DNA from: Trachelipus rathkii
Lineage: Eukaryota > Arthropoda > Malacostraca > Isopoda > Trachelipodidae
Length of the DNA stretch: 42,500 nucleotides
Direction: 5' to 3'
Assembly (NCBI GenBank): GCA_015478945.1
Contig: JABUQX010002385.1
Location: 1-42,500 of the forward strand
A model generated the notes under the pieces. That model was given only the letters and a program-made list of their open reading frames with translations, ran no database searches and was not told where the DNA came from. Within the stretch, counting starts at the first letter, position 1, and every line of letters starts with the position of its first letter. A program made the position numbers and the translations under genes. Of the stretch, positions 1 through 13,705 are shown piece by piece.

Positions 1-3000
1 AGAGGAAATTGAGTATAGACTATAACAAGGGCAATAAGGTAAAGCTTTACTTATCTGAAGAAGGTACGCTCAAGAAAGTGTATAAGAAATGAAGAATATA
101 ATGAGGGATAATCTGCTTAGAATAATGTAAATATATGGGATGGTGCTTTTGTAAACTGATTGAATATATAGGATGATTAGAGTGATAGTGTGGAAATGAA
201 CACTCGAAAATCTAGACACAAATATTATAATATAGTATATAGTAATGAAGGTGTTAGTTATAATATGTAATTGATGGTTTTTGATTGGTGCAAATATATA
301 TATATAACTAGAAAGGAAAATAATTAATATTATTTTATTCATTTATAAAATTTATTATTATTTGAGCGAAAATAAAAAACAAAAAAGGAATAATAAATAA
401 ATTGGCTCTCATAGAACTCAAAAAAAGCCGCGTCAAACGTATAATTATAGTAAAATTTGTGAGTGATGGTAATAGCGGTTGAAGTTGAATGTGTAGTTAA
501 TATATTTGAAGATATATGAGTGCGAGAATCACCATGTTTCTGACAGGTTATATTGTTAAAATGTAAATATTTACATCCAATCCAAATTCCATAGTGTATT
601 GCTTAGGGTACGAGAGTTAAGCGAGATGGTTATTATTTTTGATTGCGCAGTTGTCTTTAGACGACAAGTAATTGTCGCATAAAAAAATTTAAATATAATA
701 TTAGCGTAAGTTATGAGATTGTCCACGGTACTATTAAGTTATTCCCAGAGGGTGTGGAAATATAGATGTGATAATAGATACTCCGCTTATAATAAACAGA
801 CGCACAGTGACGCCAGCAATTGTTGGGTAAACAGGTAAGATGATAATAGGTGAGTAAACGTTGTATTAGAAATTATAGGTCGGCGAATTTTAATTTATAG
901 CGTTATTTGCAACTTATTTCTGATATGTAATTGTTGTTGACTACTATCAGGGTATAGGTAATAATTACAGTTATGTAACTCTACTTGACTTTAAATTTTG
1001 TTACGCGATATTTATTAATTGCATTGTGCTCGTGATAGTAGTGTGCAAGTCGTAATGAAATAAAAGAAATAATCATTTTGTTAGCTATCTATTTATGGAG
1101 TTATTTTAATGAAGTGATATTTTATATATACGTATTCAAAATCTTTTTTACTCACATAGTTAAACAAAAATGTATAATCGAGTATTTAATGGGCGACGAG
1201 AAGAAGATAATAAAATATTAATAATTATAAGAGTTTAACTGTGTGTTTAATTATATAATAAAATCAACTTTAAGTCGTATGTATCAGAGTTAATTAGGGA
1301 AGCTTCTATTTGTCGAGTGTGATTGAAAAGTTAGTTATGATACTAATAAATTGGTTTGGTGAGGTCCTGTGACTAGTCGTTTGGTATTATTCATATATAT
1401 TTTAGTATGTGTGATCTCCGAACGTACTACGGGAGATTCGCTGCTAACATTTTGATAGTGAAAAATGCGACTTTCCCACGTGACTCGCAGGGAGAACTTC
1501 CGACGTGCTCCGCGAGTAGGTCTTTCTTACGGCATTAATAGTCTGAGAAGTGACACGAAGCGCTGCTGTGTGCTCACTCGTGCTCATTGAGGCTGAGTGA
1601 GTTTCTGCTACTATCTGCTGAAATTAGTGAGTTAAGAAAGAATTGCGAGGAATGGGTGATGGCAGGAAAATGTGTATAGAATATGGAGAATGGAGTATGA
1701 GTGGAGGGATCGCCGCTACCTGATTATATATTAGCGGATGATTTGGTTCTAGTTGTGGACGAATTCTGAGAAGAGGAGGTGGGAGGAGGTGTGAGAGGAG
1801 AACTAGTGTGTGCAAGATGGAGTATTTATGTATATTAATATTTAAGAAGCGAGATCGATATTTTAGATAAAAGTAGTACACGAAACTAGTAGAAGAGGGT
1901 AAAGGAGATTTTATGTGTGTTGAGGGTATGTGTTATAAGTAGATGAGACAAAAGTATCGAATGAAGATGTAGATATGCTTATGATTTAGAAATCGAGTTA
2001 AAGTTTATACAAATAGAGGAAGTGTATCTTAAGTATTATAAAATAAAATAAACTTTTATTATATATACGATGCATATGGTAAATATGAATTGTTGTGATG
2101 TATTAATGCGCGTAACAAATTAGATTAGTCATGAGTTGTTAGTATGGATTAAAGTGGGATGTGATGAGACAGGATAGATATTAATCTGGTGCAATTAAAT
2201 CGTTGGTGAGAGTGGTCAAACGCGACTATAAGTCAATTTGATATGATGCTCGATTATTAGGGGAAGATAAGTGAGGCACGGATTGTAAGAATATTGTATA
2301 TATATCTTAATACAATTCTGTTATGATTACTGGCCCGTGATAGAGATTCTATGATACAGTGGATGACCTTTATTAATGTGTAAACTATGAAATATTATGT
2401 GAGTGGAGTGAGGTGATTCATACATATTAGAATTTGGTGCACTAAATGTAGTAACTTATGAATGTGTTTGTATCGAAAACAGTCTTAGAGATATATCGTG
2501 GTTAACGTCAATGCATAGAGCAGGATATACAGAAAGCTATCTTCGCGGAGGTAATGAAATCGTATAACTATATATTACGTTATCGAGAATATATTGAACG
2601 TATTAATACATAGAGATAGCTGTTAGTGCCGCTTGAGTGGAAACACGCAAGTGTTGATAACATGATAGAAGTAATATTAAATGAAAGTATGCTGAATACA
2701 TCGAGATTGCGTATAATAGGTGAGAGTAGAATCGATGATAGATACGACTTGGGCTGTGGTTGTGGGAAGGCGGAGTCGCCTCTACTCAAGTGGAACGAGT
2801 GTGATTGGAGAACACGAGCACTCGCAGCAGATTGGGTAGATCAATAAGAGATAAGTGTGGATGTGAGAGTTCGTGAATGGAATGTGATCATGAAAAAGAC
2901 GAAAATGTGAGTTTGGCAGAGACACAGCATAAAAAGGTGCATGATTGTTACGACAGTTCTGAAATTGTTTTAAAAATATTGACTCGGCAGGGAGTTATTT

Positions 3001-3688
3001 TTTGTATAGGAGGCAGGTGTTGTGGCCCAGCACTAGGGAGGCCCAAGGGAATGAGAAACCCTGTACATTGACGGATTTACCATAAGTGAGAGGGTCCGTC
3101 GCGAGGTCACATGAGCTATTAGGATGGATTTTCATCTGTGATCGAGCTTTCACTAATATAATGGTAGCAAGAGGAGGTGGAGCAAGAGATATGAAGTGAT
3201 ATTTTAACGAGGGAAGCAGTATTGTACAGAATACATAGTACTGGGTAAATACTATGTGCTCTTTTTAATAATTTTATTTTTCTATCTGTTTCTAATATCT
3301 CGCTAATAAGAGCATTTCTATTATCTCCCCACTCGAGCTTACGTGGTGCTGTACGAAATGTACACGTGATGCGTGTGAAAAGAGAGGAATATATGAATGT
3401 AAGAATTAATATATTTAACTTCAATAAAATATTATGAAAATGATAAATATAATGTTCGTGGTGTTACATCAATTTAATATCTATTTATTAATTAATATCT
3501 ATATAATAATAATATTAAAGGTTCATAGGATATCTAGATGGTGATCCAGTTATCTTGCGTAGTTTTATTCTGAAATAGTTAAAAATACCCTAATTCTGAC
3601 AAAATTACTTTATGGTATGAAGTTCATTAATCTTTTATTTCTTTTACTTTTTTATTTTTATTTTTAAGTGAGTTGTGTGTATTTATAT
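1..3688. other. AT-rich, G-biased sequence without recognisable genes
   Basis: I see no gene here. Stop codons are dense in all frames and the few short open frames have no domain, splice or codon signal. The displayed strand is G-rich and C-poor: bases 1-60 hold about 14 G and 6 C, and 1621-1680 about 20 G and 2 C. A somewhat more GC-rich patch lies near 1400-1620. At about 3590-3640 there is a short stretch shared in inverted orientation with 16.1 kb, which ties the end of this region to the rest of the window. Poor read consensus is a possible explanation for the remainder. Confidence 0.5.
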
Positions 3689-3888
3689 TTACTTATATAT
3701 ATATATAAATATATATATAATATATATTAAATATTATATATATATATATCATATATATATATATATATATATATGATATATATATATATTAATATATATA
3801 TTATATATATATAATATATATATATTATATATATAATATATATGATATTAATTATATTATATATATATATATATAATATATATATATT
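3689..3888. repeat. Imperfect (AT)n microsatellite
   Basis: About 200 bases made almost only of alternating A and T, with TAA and ATT interruptions. It can fold on itself and is likely to be unstable in length. Confidence 0.9.
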
Positions 3889-6452
3889 GATTCGGGCTGA
3901 CCTACTTTTTATATTTCTATTAGTATATTATTTAGGATGGGAGCAGACATACAGTTCATTGCGTACGAGGCATCGAGTCATAAATTTCAGTGGAGTGTTC
4001 ATTTTTTCGAGATACGGTCATCGTCATCAGACAGAAATATTATCGTCAGATATTATTGAGTCCAGTGGATATATGAAATACACTAAAATTATTAGAGATT
4101 AAAATATAGAGTGAAAATCACAAATATAATAAAATATATAAATATGTAATATCTACCTGGAGTAGATAAGAGATATATAGTATAGAATATAAGTAATCAT
4201 ATAAATTCAAGCTATTATATTAAATATCTAATAACTATATAGGTTATTAAAGAGTGAGATACAAAGAGTAAAGTGAATATCATGTCTAATTGAACTTCCC
4301 ATATCTAAACTAATTAATTAGAGTACTTTAGAGTTGTCTTATGATACTAATGAAATTGATGAAGGTCAACTTTAAGAAATCAAAAATGGATAAGCTGAGA
4401 AAGTAAGTGAGATATGAAAATAAAAGAGATTTATAAGTGATATACGGATTTAGTGTTACATACATTAACTTATTATAAAAGTAGTAGCGTTAAGGTTATA
4501 TAATTAGTTAGCATTATCATTACATGTAATTCCGGGACTAGGGGATATATACTTTTAACCTTATATTATCGTGATTATAATATATATAATTTATATGGCT
4601 AAATTTAAAGAATAGTGAATATTTATAATACAAAATGGTTTACGAGGGGTGGGATACACCTCAACAACTTAGTATACTAATAATAGTTATATTATTAACT
4701 AAGTGTGCAGTTTAATTAAACTGACTTGATTTTTAATGGTAATGGTTTCTGGGAAGTTATCCAGACTAACTTAATACTAATGAGTATTTAGGGTAAGTTA
4801 TAGCTCACAGATTTAAGAGATTTATGGTGAGCTCAGGTATATATCATAAAGCCCATCTACCACTCTATTTGCTTATATGAGTTATCCTAGATACATTCGA
4901 TATTCTCTCTTGTGAGTTCCTCTCAATTATTATGACTTAAAATTAAACTCTAAGGTCTGAGGAATATATATATTCCCAGATACACTAGTATATAAGTTAG
5001 TACTTGCACTCCATACTTCCCAGTAACCATTATCTCTAACTACCAGTTCTTCTGATTAAGTTTATAACATATTTAGATTTACCATTGATGGATTCCAACA
5101 CCCGTAACGCCATTTGTTATTATAATTCACTTTCTTCAATAAATCTGCAATTATCACTCTCTATTTAGGATTTCACGATAAATAAAGCGTTAAGCTATCC
5201 CTAGTTTCCGGATAATTGATCGAAATATGTACATTGACCACTAACCTGATTACTTCAATCTTTGTAGTATTAGTCATGATTAAACTAAAACCATATCCTT
5301 TTACTTTCTAATTCTTTTGCTAGTGTAGAATCAACATTTAGCTTCACATTACCGGAGAGTGGTTAAATAATGTAGAGTGTAGCTCTCATTTAAGCTTAGA
5401 GGGACTAAAAACAGAGAGAGCATTGTGGGAGGGAAGCAGATAAGTGCCCCTTTAGCATTTCCTGTACGCCTGCCAGTAGATAGTCACTAAAGACACTATA
5501 TTAGTCTCTTCTATCACATATCTCTCTCTTTCGCCGTTAGGGGATAGCGTAATAGTCTCTAGACCTCACGAATGAAGGTGTGTATTCGTGTGGTTAGATC
5601 ATTTAGTCTCACTCGTGTTCTAATTTTTTTATATTATTCATATTTGATAATACTAATTACTTTTTTTCTGGAGGTCAAGTGACATAATTTATTATGAGAC
5701 CTACGTGCATTGGTCTCATCGACTAATATCGTTATATATTATTGAGGTGATAATATGGTAAATGTCATGAGGAATTAAATGTTATTAGTAAGAAGATATG
5801 AGGATAGATTGAGGTAATAAGATGGATTAGTATTTAGTATAAAACTTATAGTATAGGCTAAAATATTATAATGGATTTGCTTAAAACGCTGTTTACTGAA
5901 AGTAAAAAGATTAAAAAGGTAAAAGGTGAATAATAATGAAGTGGTGTGTGTGTGTTGTAATTTTGAGTATATGAATGTTGGCTTTAAGTGAGTTAGGAAT
6001 AAGGATATGAGAGGGGGAGATAGAAGGTATATATTATGTGACTAATAATTTATTATACTGTATAATTATATTTTTGTCATTTTCATTAATGATAATGAGA
6101 GCTACTGTATATGTATACTAGTTAATATTTTTTTATGTGTGTGTGCTGGAGGTATAACTTAGATTATTAAGTACCTCTTATAGTGTGTATCAATGATTTA
6201 AGTTTGTAGAAGAATATAAATTCGTAATTTAAATAATGACTTTAATTATATGAATTTTTTTAGATCTTTATTTACAATTTATAGGTGGTGATGGATAGTG
6301 AATATTAAGATATGTGCCCTATTGACATAGTTAAAATAGATCGAATCTAATTCTGACGCAGAGTAAATGATATTTGATGACACGATAAGATTTCAGTAAT
6401 GATGAGTATACGGTACTTTTTCATGGTGACTATATTATAGATGATGTTTTTA
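3889..6452. other. AT-rich spacer, no gene seen
   Basis: The longest plus-strand frame here runs mostly through the (AT)n tract and has no recognisable domain. Between about 4800 and 5600 the sequence is less G-biased and holds more C than the flanks. I found no splice-bounded coding stretch, RNA gene or element end. Confidence 0.5.
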
Positions 6453-6897
6453 GGGGGGGGGGGTGAGTGAGTGAGGGAGTGAGGGGTGAGGGTAGTGTGA
6501 GTGAGGGTGAGAGTAGTGGGAGGGGGGTGGTGAGTGAGGGTGAGTGGGGGGTGAGGGGGGGTAGTGAGTGAGTGATGAGGTAGGTGAGTGAGAGGAGGGG
6601 GGTGAGTGAGTAGGGGTATTAGGGTGAGGGTGAGTGAGTGGTGAGGGGGGGGTGGGGTGAGTGTAGGTGGTGGGGGTGAATAGTGGGGTGTGTGAGGGGG
6701 GGGGTGTGGAGAGTGGGGTGTGTGTGTGGCGAGGCGAAGTGAGAGAGAGTGGAGTGAGTGGAGGTGTGGGGTGCAGTGTAGGTGGTGTGCGCATGGGGTG
6801 GAGGGTGTGGAGGTGTAGGGGGGGGTGTGGGGCAGGTGTGTGTGAGAGGGTGGAAGGTGCGGTCGCGTGGGTGTAGGTGTGTGTGACGTGTGAGGGG
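6453..6897. repeat. G-rich GTGAG/GGGGTG simple-sequence block
   Basis: About 445 bases of irregular GTGAGTGAG, GTGTGTG and runs of 6-11 G on the plus strand, with very little C. The two long minus-strand frames across it are pure low-complexity Pro/His/Thr/Ser/Leu translations of the repeat and are not genes. Many closely spaced G runs make G-quadruplex formation possible on the plus strand. Confidence 0.85.
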
Positions 6898-9880
6898 CCG
6901 CTTTTAGGTGTTTAAAGGAAGTGAGGTGTAATATTCGCAAGTATACACAATGTGTGCTGGTACATATCGCTCATGTACAGGGATTTTTTTTCACAAGTTG
7001 TTATAGGATCACATTCATCAGTCAGTAAGCCTATTCAAGTGAGATGGTGTATGTACTCTCAAAAAGTTATATCACCCTTGAGCAAATTACCGCATATAGA
7101 GCAAATGTCGACAGGTTTAATAAGTGGTGAGAGATAATTAAATTCATTAGGTAAATACAGAAGATGTATATGAATTCCTCAAGAATACGATGAAGTGGTG
7201 GGAAGAAGGAATCATCACTACTGAGCAAACTCTAGCTACTGTGAGATTACCAAATTCAATATCATACTTACGTAGTGCGCTCAGATACTCAGAGCACTTA
7301 CCTCATTGTTATAGTACGTATTGTGGAGTCGTATAAGGTGATGGTGGTACGTACGATAGTGATTAAGACTCCCTCGAGCACTTGCGTGACTGCGGTACCT
7401 ATAGGATAGAGAAAGCACAACATCGTGAATGAATTATAGAGGATCAGTGAAGCTGGAAATTAGCAGATAATAGTATTTAAAGCCTTTTTGGTACCTTTGA
7501 CTAGACCTGTATATCCACTAATTGCTCTATAGGATTGGAAACTCATAGAGTGAGCTCCTACATATACTCACAGATATGAGAATAAGTAAGTACTATATAA
7601 TATACATGCGTGACGGATTGAGTACCGCTTGTAATAGCTGCAGCAACTGATAGAAAAGAGGAAGTCCACTCAGTTTATACTTAATAAACAGATAATACTT
7701 AGCTAATGTATTCTTTGGAGGTGACGTACTCACTAAGCAAGTCACGTACTGTGGGTAATGTAAGGTTTTCACAATATAGTATAATTTTTATTTTTGATTC
7801 ATGTTAAGTGAGTACCAAGGATGTTTATAATAGTATATAATCATCATGGGAGGGGGGAAAGGGAGAGCGACTGGAACCTGTCGAAAGAGATGGGAAAGTA
7901 GAAGTATTTTATAGTAAAGGTGAATTGGGTTCACGAGATGGGTGGGCGTTTAAAGATAATGAATTTTCAACAAAGTTATTATCTATATCACATACAGCGT
8001 GAGAAATAAAATACGGAAATAATTTAAAATACGAGAGGTACAATTACAGAAGTTAATAAATAAGAGGGAGAGAATTATATGAGTTAAAGTGAATAAGGGT
8101 GCGTGTGTGTGCATCGATAATAATATAGTGTGTGAGTATCTCTCACGAGGATACAGGTGCTCGAGAATATCTCTATAATGTTAGAGGTTAGTTCGAATGT
8201 CAGAACTGCTAGGAGCAGTATGACTAGAATCTCTCGAGAGACGAGCAGTTTTAGCATTAGATATAGGAATGAGAGAACACAGCTAACGCCGCACCAGTAC
8301 GTATAATTGAAATGACATGATTTATCCTCATGATTTAGTATAAAAATGCATATGAACTAAGAACAATGGCAGAGAAGGAGGAACTCATATGAAGGTAGCT
8401 GCAGGATAGTACAGTGTATAACGCATTGATATCCATTACTACGTGTAAAATTAGCTTTGGATATGTCAAGCGCACATACATAGTGAGCGTCCTCCCGTTA
8501 GTTTCACTATAGAGCTCAGAATAATACATATAAATTAGTATATTGAGTAATATAGAATGTTATATATCGCCAGTAGACCCGTGCAAACGAGAGGTCTGGC
8601 GATCGGATGAAGTTTTACAGAATGATTATAAGAATGTGAAGTGTATAGAGGACCAGGAAGAAGTCTGGATTGGTAATTGGGAAAATGAGCGTGCATTGCA
8701 GGCAAAATATTAGTATAGGACAGATGACGGTCACTTCTCATTTTTTCGTAGAGTGAATATTAGGTTTGAGGACATGTGTAGAGCTTCAACACTGAGGGAA
8801 AGTGCTAGTATTGAGACATTATATAAGATTAAATATAATAGTTATGAGACTAAGGGTCTCACGATAGATAATATAGCCTATACAGAGAGTACATTATGCA
8901 GAATAATAACGATAGTTAGTGTGTAAATAAGATGGAAGTGAAAAGCAGATTACAGAAGTTGCTATAGATTATATAGTATGATTTGTCAGTAGGTAGATAT
9001 ACAATGGAGGTTATGAGCGCATACTTACCTTTGTGAAATATGAACCTCAGTATCTATTTGCTCTGTCGAAGAGTTATAATCTCATACTAAATAGATATTT
9101 CTTAGTGATTGATGAAATTATCGAGAGCTGTAGGAGAAGAGAAATTTCACCCATCACGATATGCTTAGGTGAGTCGTCTAGTCTGAATGGCCAGAGAAAG
9201 AATAAAGAATCGTATTAACATTAATGAGATTTATTCGTGCCACAGATCTAGTTCTATATTATTAGATCATAAAATGCTATCGCAGGATAATAAGAATATA
9301 AAATATAGCTCGACAGAAGGACATTGACACATACGCGTGCAACTGCACACTTAACTGTGAGTTTTTACAGACTAGACTCTATAAATGCTGATGACTGTGC
9401 ATTCAATAATCACGCTCTAGCTTGAGAAGTATGCCAATTAGCACGTATACAATCTCAACATCACGCTAGTAGATAAGCTTAACATATTTAAGCATATTAT
9501 AAATATTTTACTAACATGTGGTATTATAGACACACTCGCTATAGACAGTAGTGGTGGTTGACTAGACACGAAATACTTTTCCTGTTTCATTTTCATTGGT
9601 TTTTACATGAAAATTCTTTATCCTATTGAAGGCATTCTTTGCTTCTCTATAATTTCATTTTTTTTTTCGTACATTAAATAATTTCAATCTGTCAATTTGT
9701 TAAATGCTAGTTAAAAGTTACGATTACCTCATTGGCGATCCTCTAAGAAAAATAAATTTATGTAAATTAGTTGTTAATTGTAATTGTTAGTTATATATAT
9801 AATTCTCAACACATAGAATAATCAAAATTTCTCAAAACAGTATCGAGCAAACTATACAGAATGGGACGATATTGTTTATG
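6898..9880. other. AT-rich, mostly G-biased spacer, no gene seen
   Basis: Short open frames occur on both strands but none has a recognisable motif, consistent codon use or plausible splice borders. The strand bias toward G seen in the first 3.5 kb continues to about 9.3 kb. From about 9560 the texture changes to what looks like ordinary AT-rich genomic DNA. Confidence 0.45.
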
Positions 9881-9973
9881 AATTATTATTTATATTATTA
9901 TTAATTATTATTCATTATTATTTATTTATTATTATTATATATTTATTTATTATCTATTATTATTATTTATTAT
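9881..9973. repeat. (ATT)n / (TTTA)n microsatellite
   Basis: About 90 bases of interrupted ATT and ATTT units. It is of the same class as the longer trinucleotide repeats at 18.2-18.5 and 19.86-19.98 kb. Confidence 0.85.
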
Positions 9974-10422
9974 GATGAGCTTAAGTGAATCATAAAATTT
10001 TGAATGGCTAGATCAAATACTGTATTGTGGAGAGACGTTGATAACGGCGCCTCTGACCTCAGTTTGATACAATGAATAGTACTTTATCTTCGGTAGAGTT
10101 GAGAATTACGGTCGCTCATCTTATTCATACTAAGTTTTATATTTTTATACTTTGTAAACTTAAGTAAATATATTTTTCTATATAATTATTAGAATGTTTT
10201 TACCTACTTTTTAACACCAAAACTAATAGTTAGATAATTAGGTATAACTTAATTTTACATTTTAATTTATCTGGAAAACAGTAAGAATGAAATTATCAGA
10301 AGGTCAAGTTCAATTTAAACTGTACACATAAACTTAAATTTAATATGTAAAATTATTTTTTTAGAGAAAAACTTTTTGTGAAAAAATAAAAATTTATATC
10401 AACGTTTATTATGAGTGATAGA

Positions 10423-10623
10423 TTAGTTTATTCTTGAGCTTATTGTTCTATAATTATTATTGTGAGTGTTTCTTTCTTTCACTTCCTTTCTTTGTAACTC
10501 TATTCTTTTTTCCAAATAGATTTGAGGAGTAATATAGTGCGCATAACAAGCATCGGAAATTATAAGAAAACCAGTAGGAGAATAGACAAAATGTCGAAAA
10601 AGAAAGACGTACAGCTTTACCAA
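10423..10623 (-). CDS. Unrecognised coding-like stretch, possible last exon
   Basis: An open frame of 66 residues on the minus strand inside the 9.56-10.64 kb island of ordinary-looking sequence. The first 30 or so residues are hydrophobic and could form one membrane segment (LYVFLFRHF, then GFLIISDA). The second half is hydrophilic and helical in character (YLEKRIELQRKEVKER) and ends at a stop. This is the layout of a small single-pass membrane protein, but I recognise no family. The methionine at the start may not be the true start, since the sequence just upstream (TTATAAG) could be a splice acceptor. It could equally be a chance open frame in AT-rich DNA. Confidence 0.22.
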   Translation of the reverse strand: MVKLYVFLFRHFVYSPTGFLIISDACYAHYITPQIYLEKRIELQRKEVKERNTHNNNYRTISSRIN

Positions 10624-10639
10624 CCTTATAATATATATT

Positions 10640-12780
10640 ATACCCTCTGTATCAATATTAGTGAAATTAACCTCATCACATTATATATATAGTATATATA
10701 ATATTATAGATAAAGCAATAATCACCCTATAGAGCTTGATGGGCGAGAGATGCGAAAGGGAAAGGCACTTTCTATTATATATAGATTTCTGTTCATAACG
10801 TGTAAGGCCAGCTGTGAGTCATCGTCCATCTTGCTCACAGTCGGCAAATCCTCACCTAACCACTATAATGCGTCCCTCCAGTTCATCGAGAGCTCCATGC
10901 GCCAGCACATTCTTCTCTCCTATCATAAGCTCACTCTTTATTGCCTCGTTCTGCCCGCATACTACCCTATTTAATCCTTAGATACATATCGTTTACACGA
11001 CTCAAATCCACTTTCTCTTCGTCTCCCAGCCGGTCGGTTTCCCACACACTCGCCATACACACTCACCAATATACATCGCTTAACCAACGACTATCATTCA
11101 TCATTCCACTCACTCAATGACAATAACCTAATTCATATCAACATACTCATATTCAATTTATTAATTCTCTATCATTTTTATGTTACCTTTCTTCACACCA
11201 CTATATATATATATATATACAACTTTCATACTTAAAGTATTTATTAACTCATTATATTTTTATTAAATTATTCTTCTTCAACACCTATTGCATGCCCCTA
11301 ATATAATTAATTGTTACCACTGAAGACTCTTTATTAGTGCATTCAATTAATAGAGACTCAGTGTGAATACACTTTTTTCGGATATACCAGAAGCCATAAT
11401 TAAGTGTCTCTCTATCTACATACCAATAACACAGGTTAACAACATCCCTCATGTAGACCTAGTCAGCTACTCAAGATCTCTTAGTCTTTATCATGCTCCA
11501 TGACACAATCTTAGTGATTTTAATGAAATGTTGTAACAAAGGCCTCATACCGTGGTGACTCATTTTATAAATTTCTTACGTGACTACATTCTATGCGACT
11601 CTCGTTCTACTATTCATCTTCTCAATCGATATAGACAGCAGCTTGAAGGAGCGACAGTATCATAAAGTATTGTGTAAAATCAGAAGCTCTTGTGTCTCAC
11701 AATTCCACTAGATGACTTTACAATTTCATATAACTCATATAGAACTTAATTCTTCTATCTCTCACAAAGAGATACGATATGTTCTTTTTAACTAAGTGCC
11801 AATTGGATACACTCTTACTTTATTATTACTCTATTAGTGCGTTCCAGCGTATTTTTGGATTTCTCTCGGCACACTACTCACTCACATAATAACTCCTCCT
11901 TTATACATACTCACCTTGAGCAAATCTCTTGACTTATACACACTCCTATCACTCTCTCTAATGATATTACGTGACCACATATATATATTACATGAAACTA
12001 CAATCATCCGCATATCAAAATAATAATAGTAGGACACCTACTCCTACTACATTCTTATATACATTATCTTCACGTATCATATTATCACTATAAAACCCTA
12101 ATTTTTAGCATCCCCACTCTAATTCCTTTCTATAATTCTCTTCCATACTGATTATGGATGCGATATTAAGTATATTGTGTGCGATATATACTATATATGC
12201 ACGAATAAAATGATACATATATACTCCGTATGTTCCTTTATTATCGCTATTATATCTCTAATAATTCTACCTAATTCTACTCATAGTGATCGCATCTATT
12301 ATATTATTTTCATTTATACTCTATAGATATCTGACTTACTTGTCGATAAATCATGACCTCTTTGAGTGTACATTGGCAGAAGCTTTAACAGACACATATA
12401 TACAAACGCCATACACTATCAATCATAATCACTAAAAATAATTAAACAAAAACTTATTCATACTACCCTATTAACTCTATCATACGCCTGTTTGCCAAGA
12501 TCTCCTCACGGATCATCAATTCCTATTATATGTACTTAATTTTTGCTTATAATCCTGCACACATCTCCACTTATTCTCTATGGCTATTTGTTTTAATGTA
12601 TGATTTTGACTGAGAGAGTGTCCCTCACTAGCTACGGACCTCCTCACGAGAGCAACACATTTCGTCTTTAAAGGCTACCAGTACGAACAATATCACGCAG
12701 TTACTATTCTGCTGATAGTAATGTCAGATATCATTTTCGAACCCAAAGATTATCTCGATAGACATAATATAGACAACATA
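10640..12780. other. C-biased, G-poor sequence without recognisable genes
   Basis: The plus strand is strikingly rich in C and poor in G, the reverse of most of 1-9.3 kb. Bases 11041-11100 hold about 24 C and 3 G. The single open frame of note (10750-10974, plus) has no recognisable domain. No element ends, RNA genes or splice-bounded exons were found. Confidence 0.5.
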
Positions 12781-12839
12781 CAAAATTCAAGAACATTTCC
12801 TTACAACAACTCAACACCTAGGTTACTTTATTTCTCCTT

Positions 12840-13039
12840 TTAGTAGAATAAAATAAAAATAAGCCAAAAAAATATTTTATTATTTGAGCTCGATTCTTGC
12901 CCTGCTAGTTGACTGAATACGATACAAAATTTAGCATTTTTGTTAACAAACCAGTGCAAAAAATCGAACGACGCCTTTAGAAAGCCGTGTACCTCAACTA
13001 ACGCTGTATTGTTTGTCGATGCCGTATAGCTTAGCAAGC
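12840..13039 (-). CDS. Unrecognised coding-like terminal exon
   Basis: A minus-strand frame of about 66 residues reads like real protein, with mixed composition and a run such as FDFLHWFVNKNAKFCIVFSQ. It opens just after a TTAG that could be a splice acceptor at the edge of the (AT)n block and closes at a TAG. An AATAAA polyadenylation signal lies about six bases past the stop (12828-12833 on this strand), which fits a last exon. The final residues (FFWLIFILFY) are hydrophobic and AT-driven. I recognise no family. The acceptor lies in low-complexity sequence, so the 5' border is weak, and the exon could be a remnant. Confidence 0.3.
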
Positions 13040-13150
13040 CTAATATATATATATATACTATATATTATATTAAATATATATATATATATATATATATAGT
13101 ATATTATATAATAATAATATATCATATATATATATTATATAATATATTAT

Positions 13151-13181
<31 letters not shown>

Positions 13182-13238
13182 TTATTATATTATATATATA
13201 TTATATATATATAATTAAAATAAATTATTAAAATTAAA

Positions 13239-13282
<44 letters not shown>

Positions 13283-13411
13283 ATATTATATAACTCTTAT
13301 ATATATATATATAATATATATATATTATATAGTATATATATATATATAAGTATATTATATATTATAATATATAATAGTATATTATATATATATATATATA
13401 TAATAATATTA

Positions 13412-13444
<33 letters not shown>

Positions 13445-13454
13445 ATATATTATA

Positions 13455-13508
<54 letters not shown>

Positions 13509-13523
13509 TATAATATATATATA

Positions 13524-13599
<76 letters not shown>

Positions 13600-13642
13600 A
13601 TATATATTATATATATAATATATATATATATATTATATATAT

Positions 13643-13688
<46 letters not shown>

Positions 13689-13705
13689 TTTATATATTAA
13701 TATAT
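13040..13705. repeat. Long imperfect (AT)n microsatellite block
   Basis: Some 660 bases almost entirely of A and T in alternating runs with frequent TTATAT and TAATAT interruptions. Open frames in it translate to Tyr-Ile repeats and are not genes. Confidence 0.95.

Noticed and set aside
6347..6940. A 197-codon minus-strand frame rich in Pro, His, Thr, Ser and Leu
   Set aside because: It is the translation of a GTGAG/poly-G simple repeat. Overlapping frames on both strands are open for the same reason, and there is no start context, domain or splice signal.
9881..9973. A CRISPR-like or satellite array
   Set aside because: The repeats are irregular ATT/TTTA microsatellite units without spacers. 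Nowhere in the window did I find direct repeats with unique spacers.
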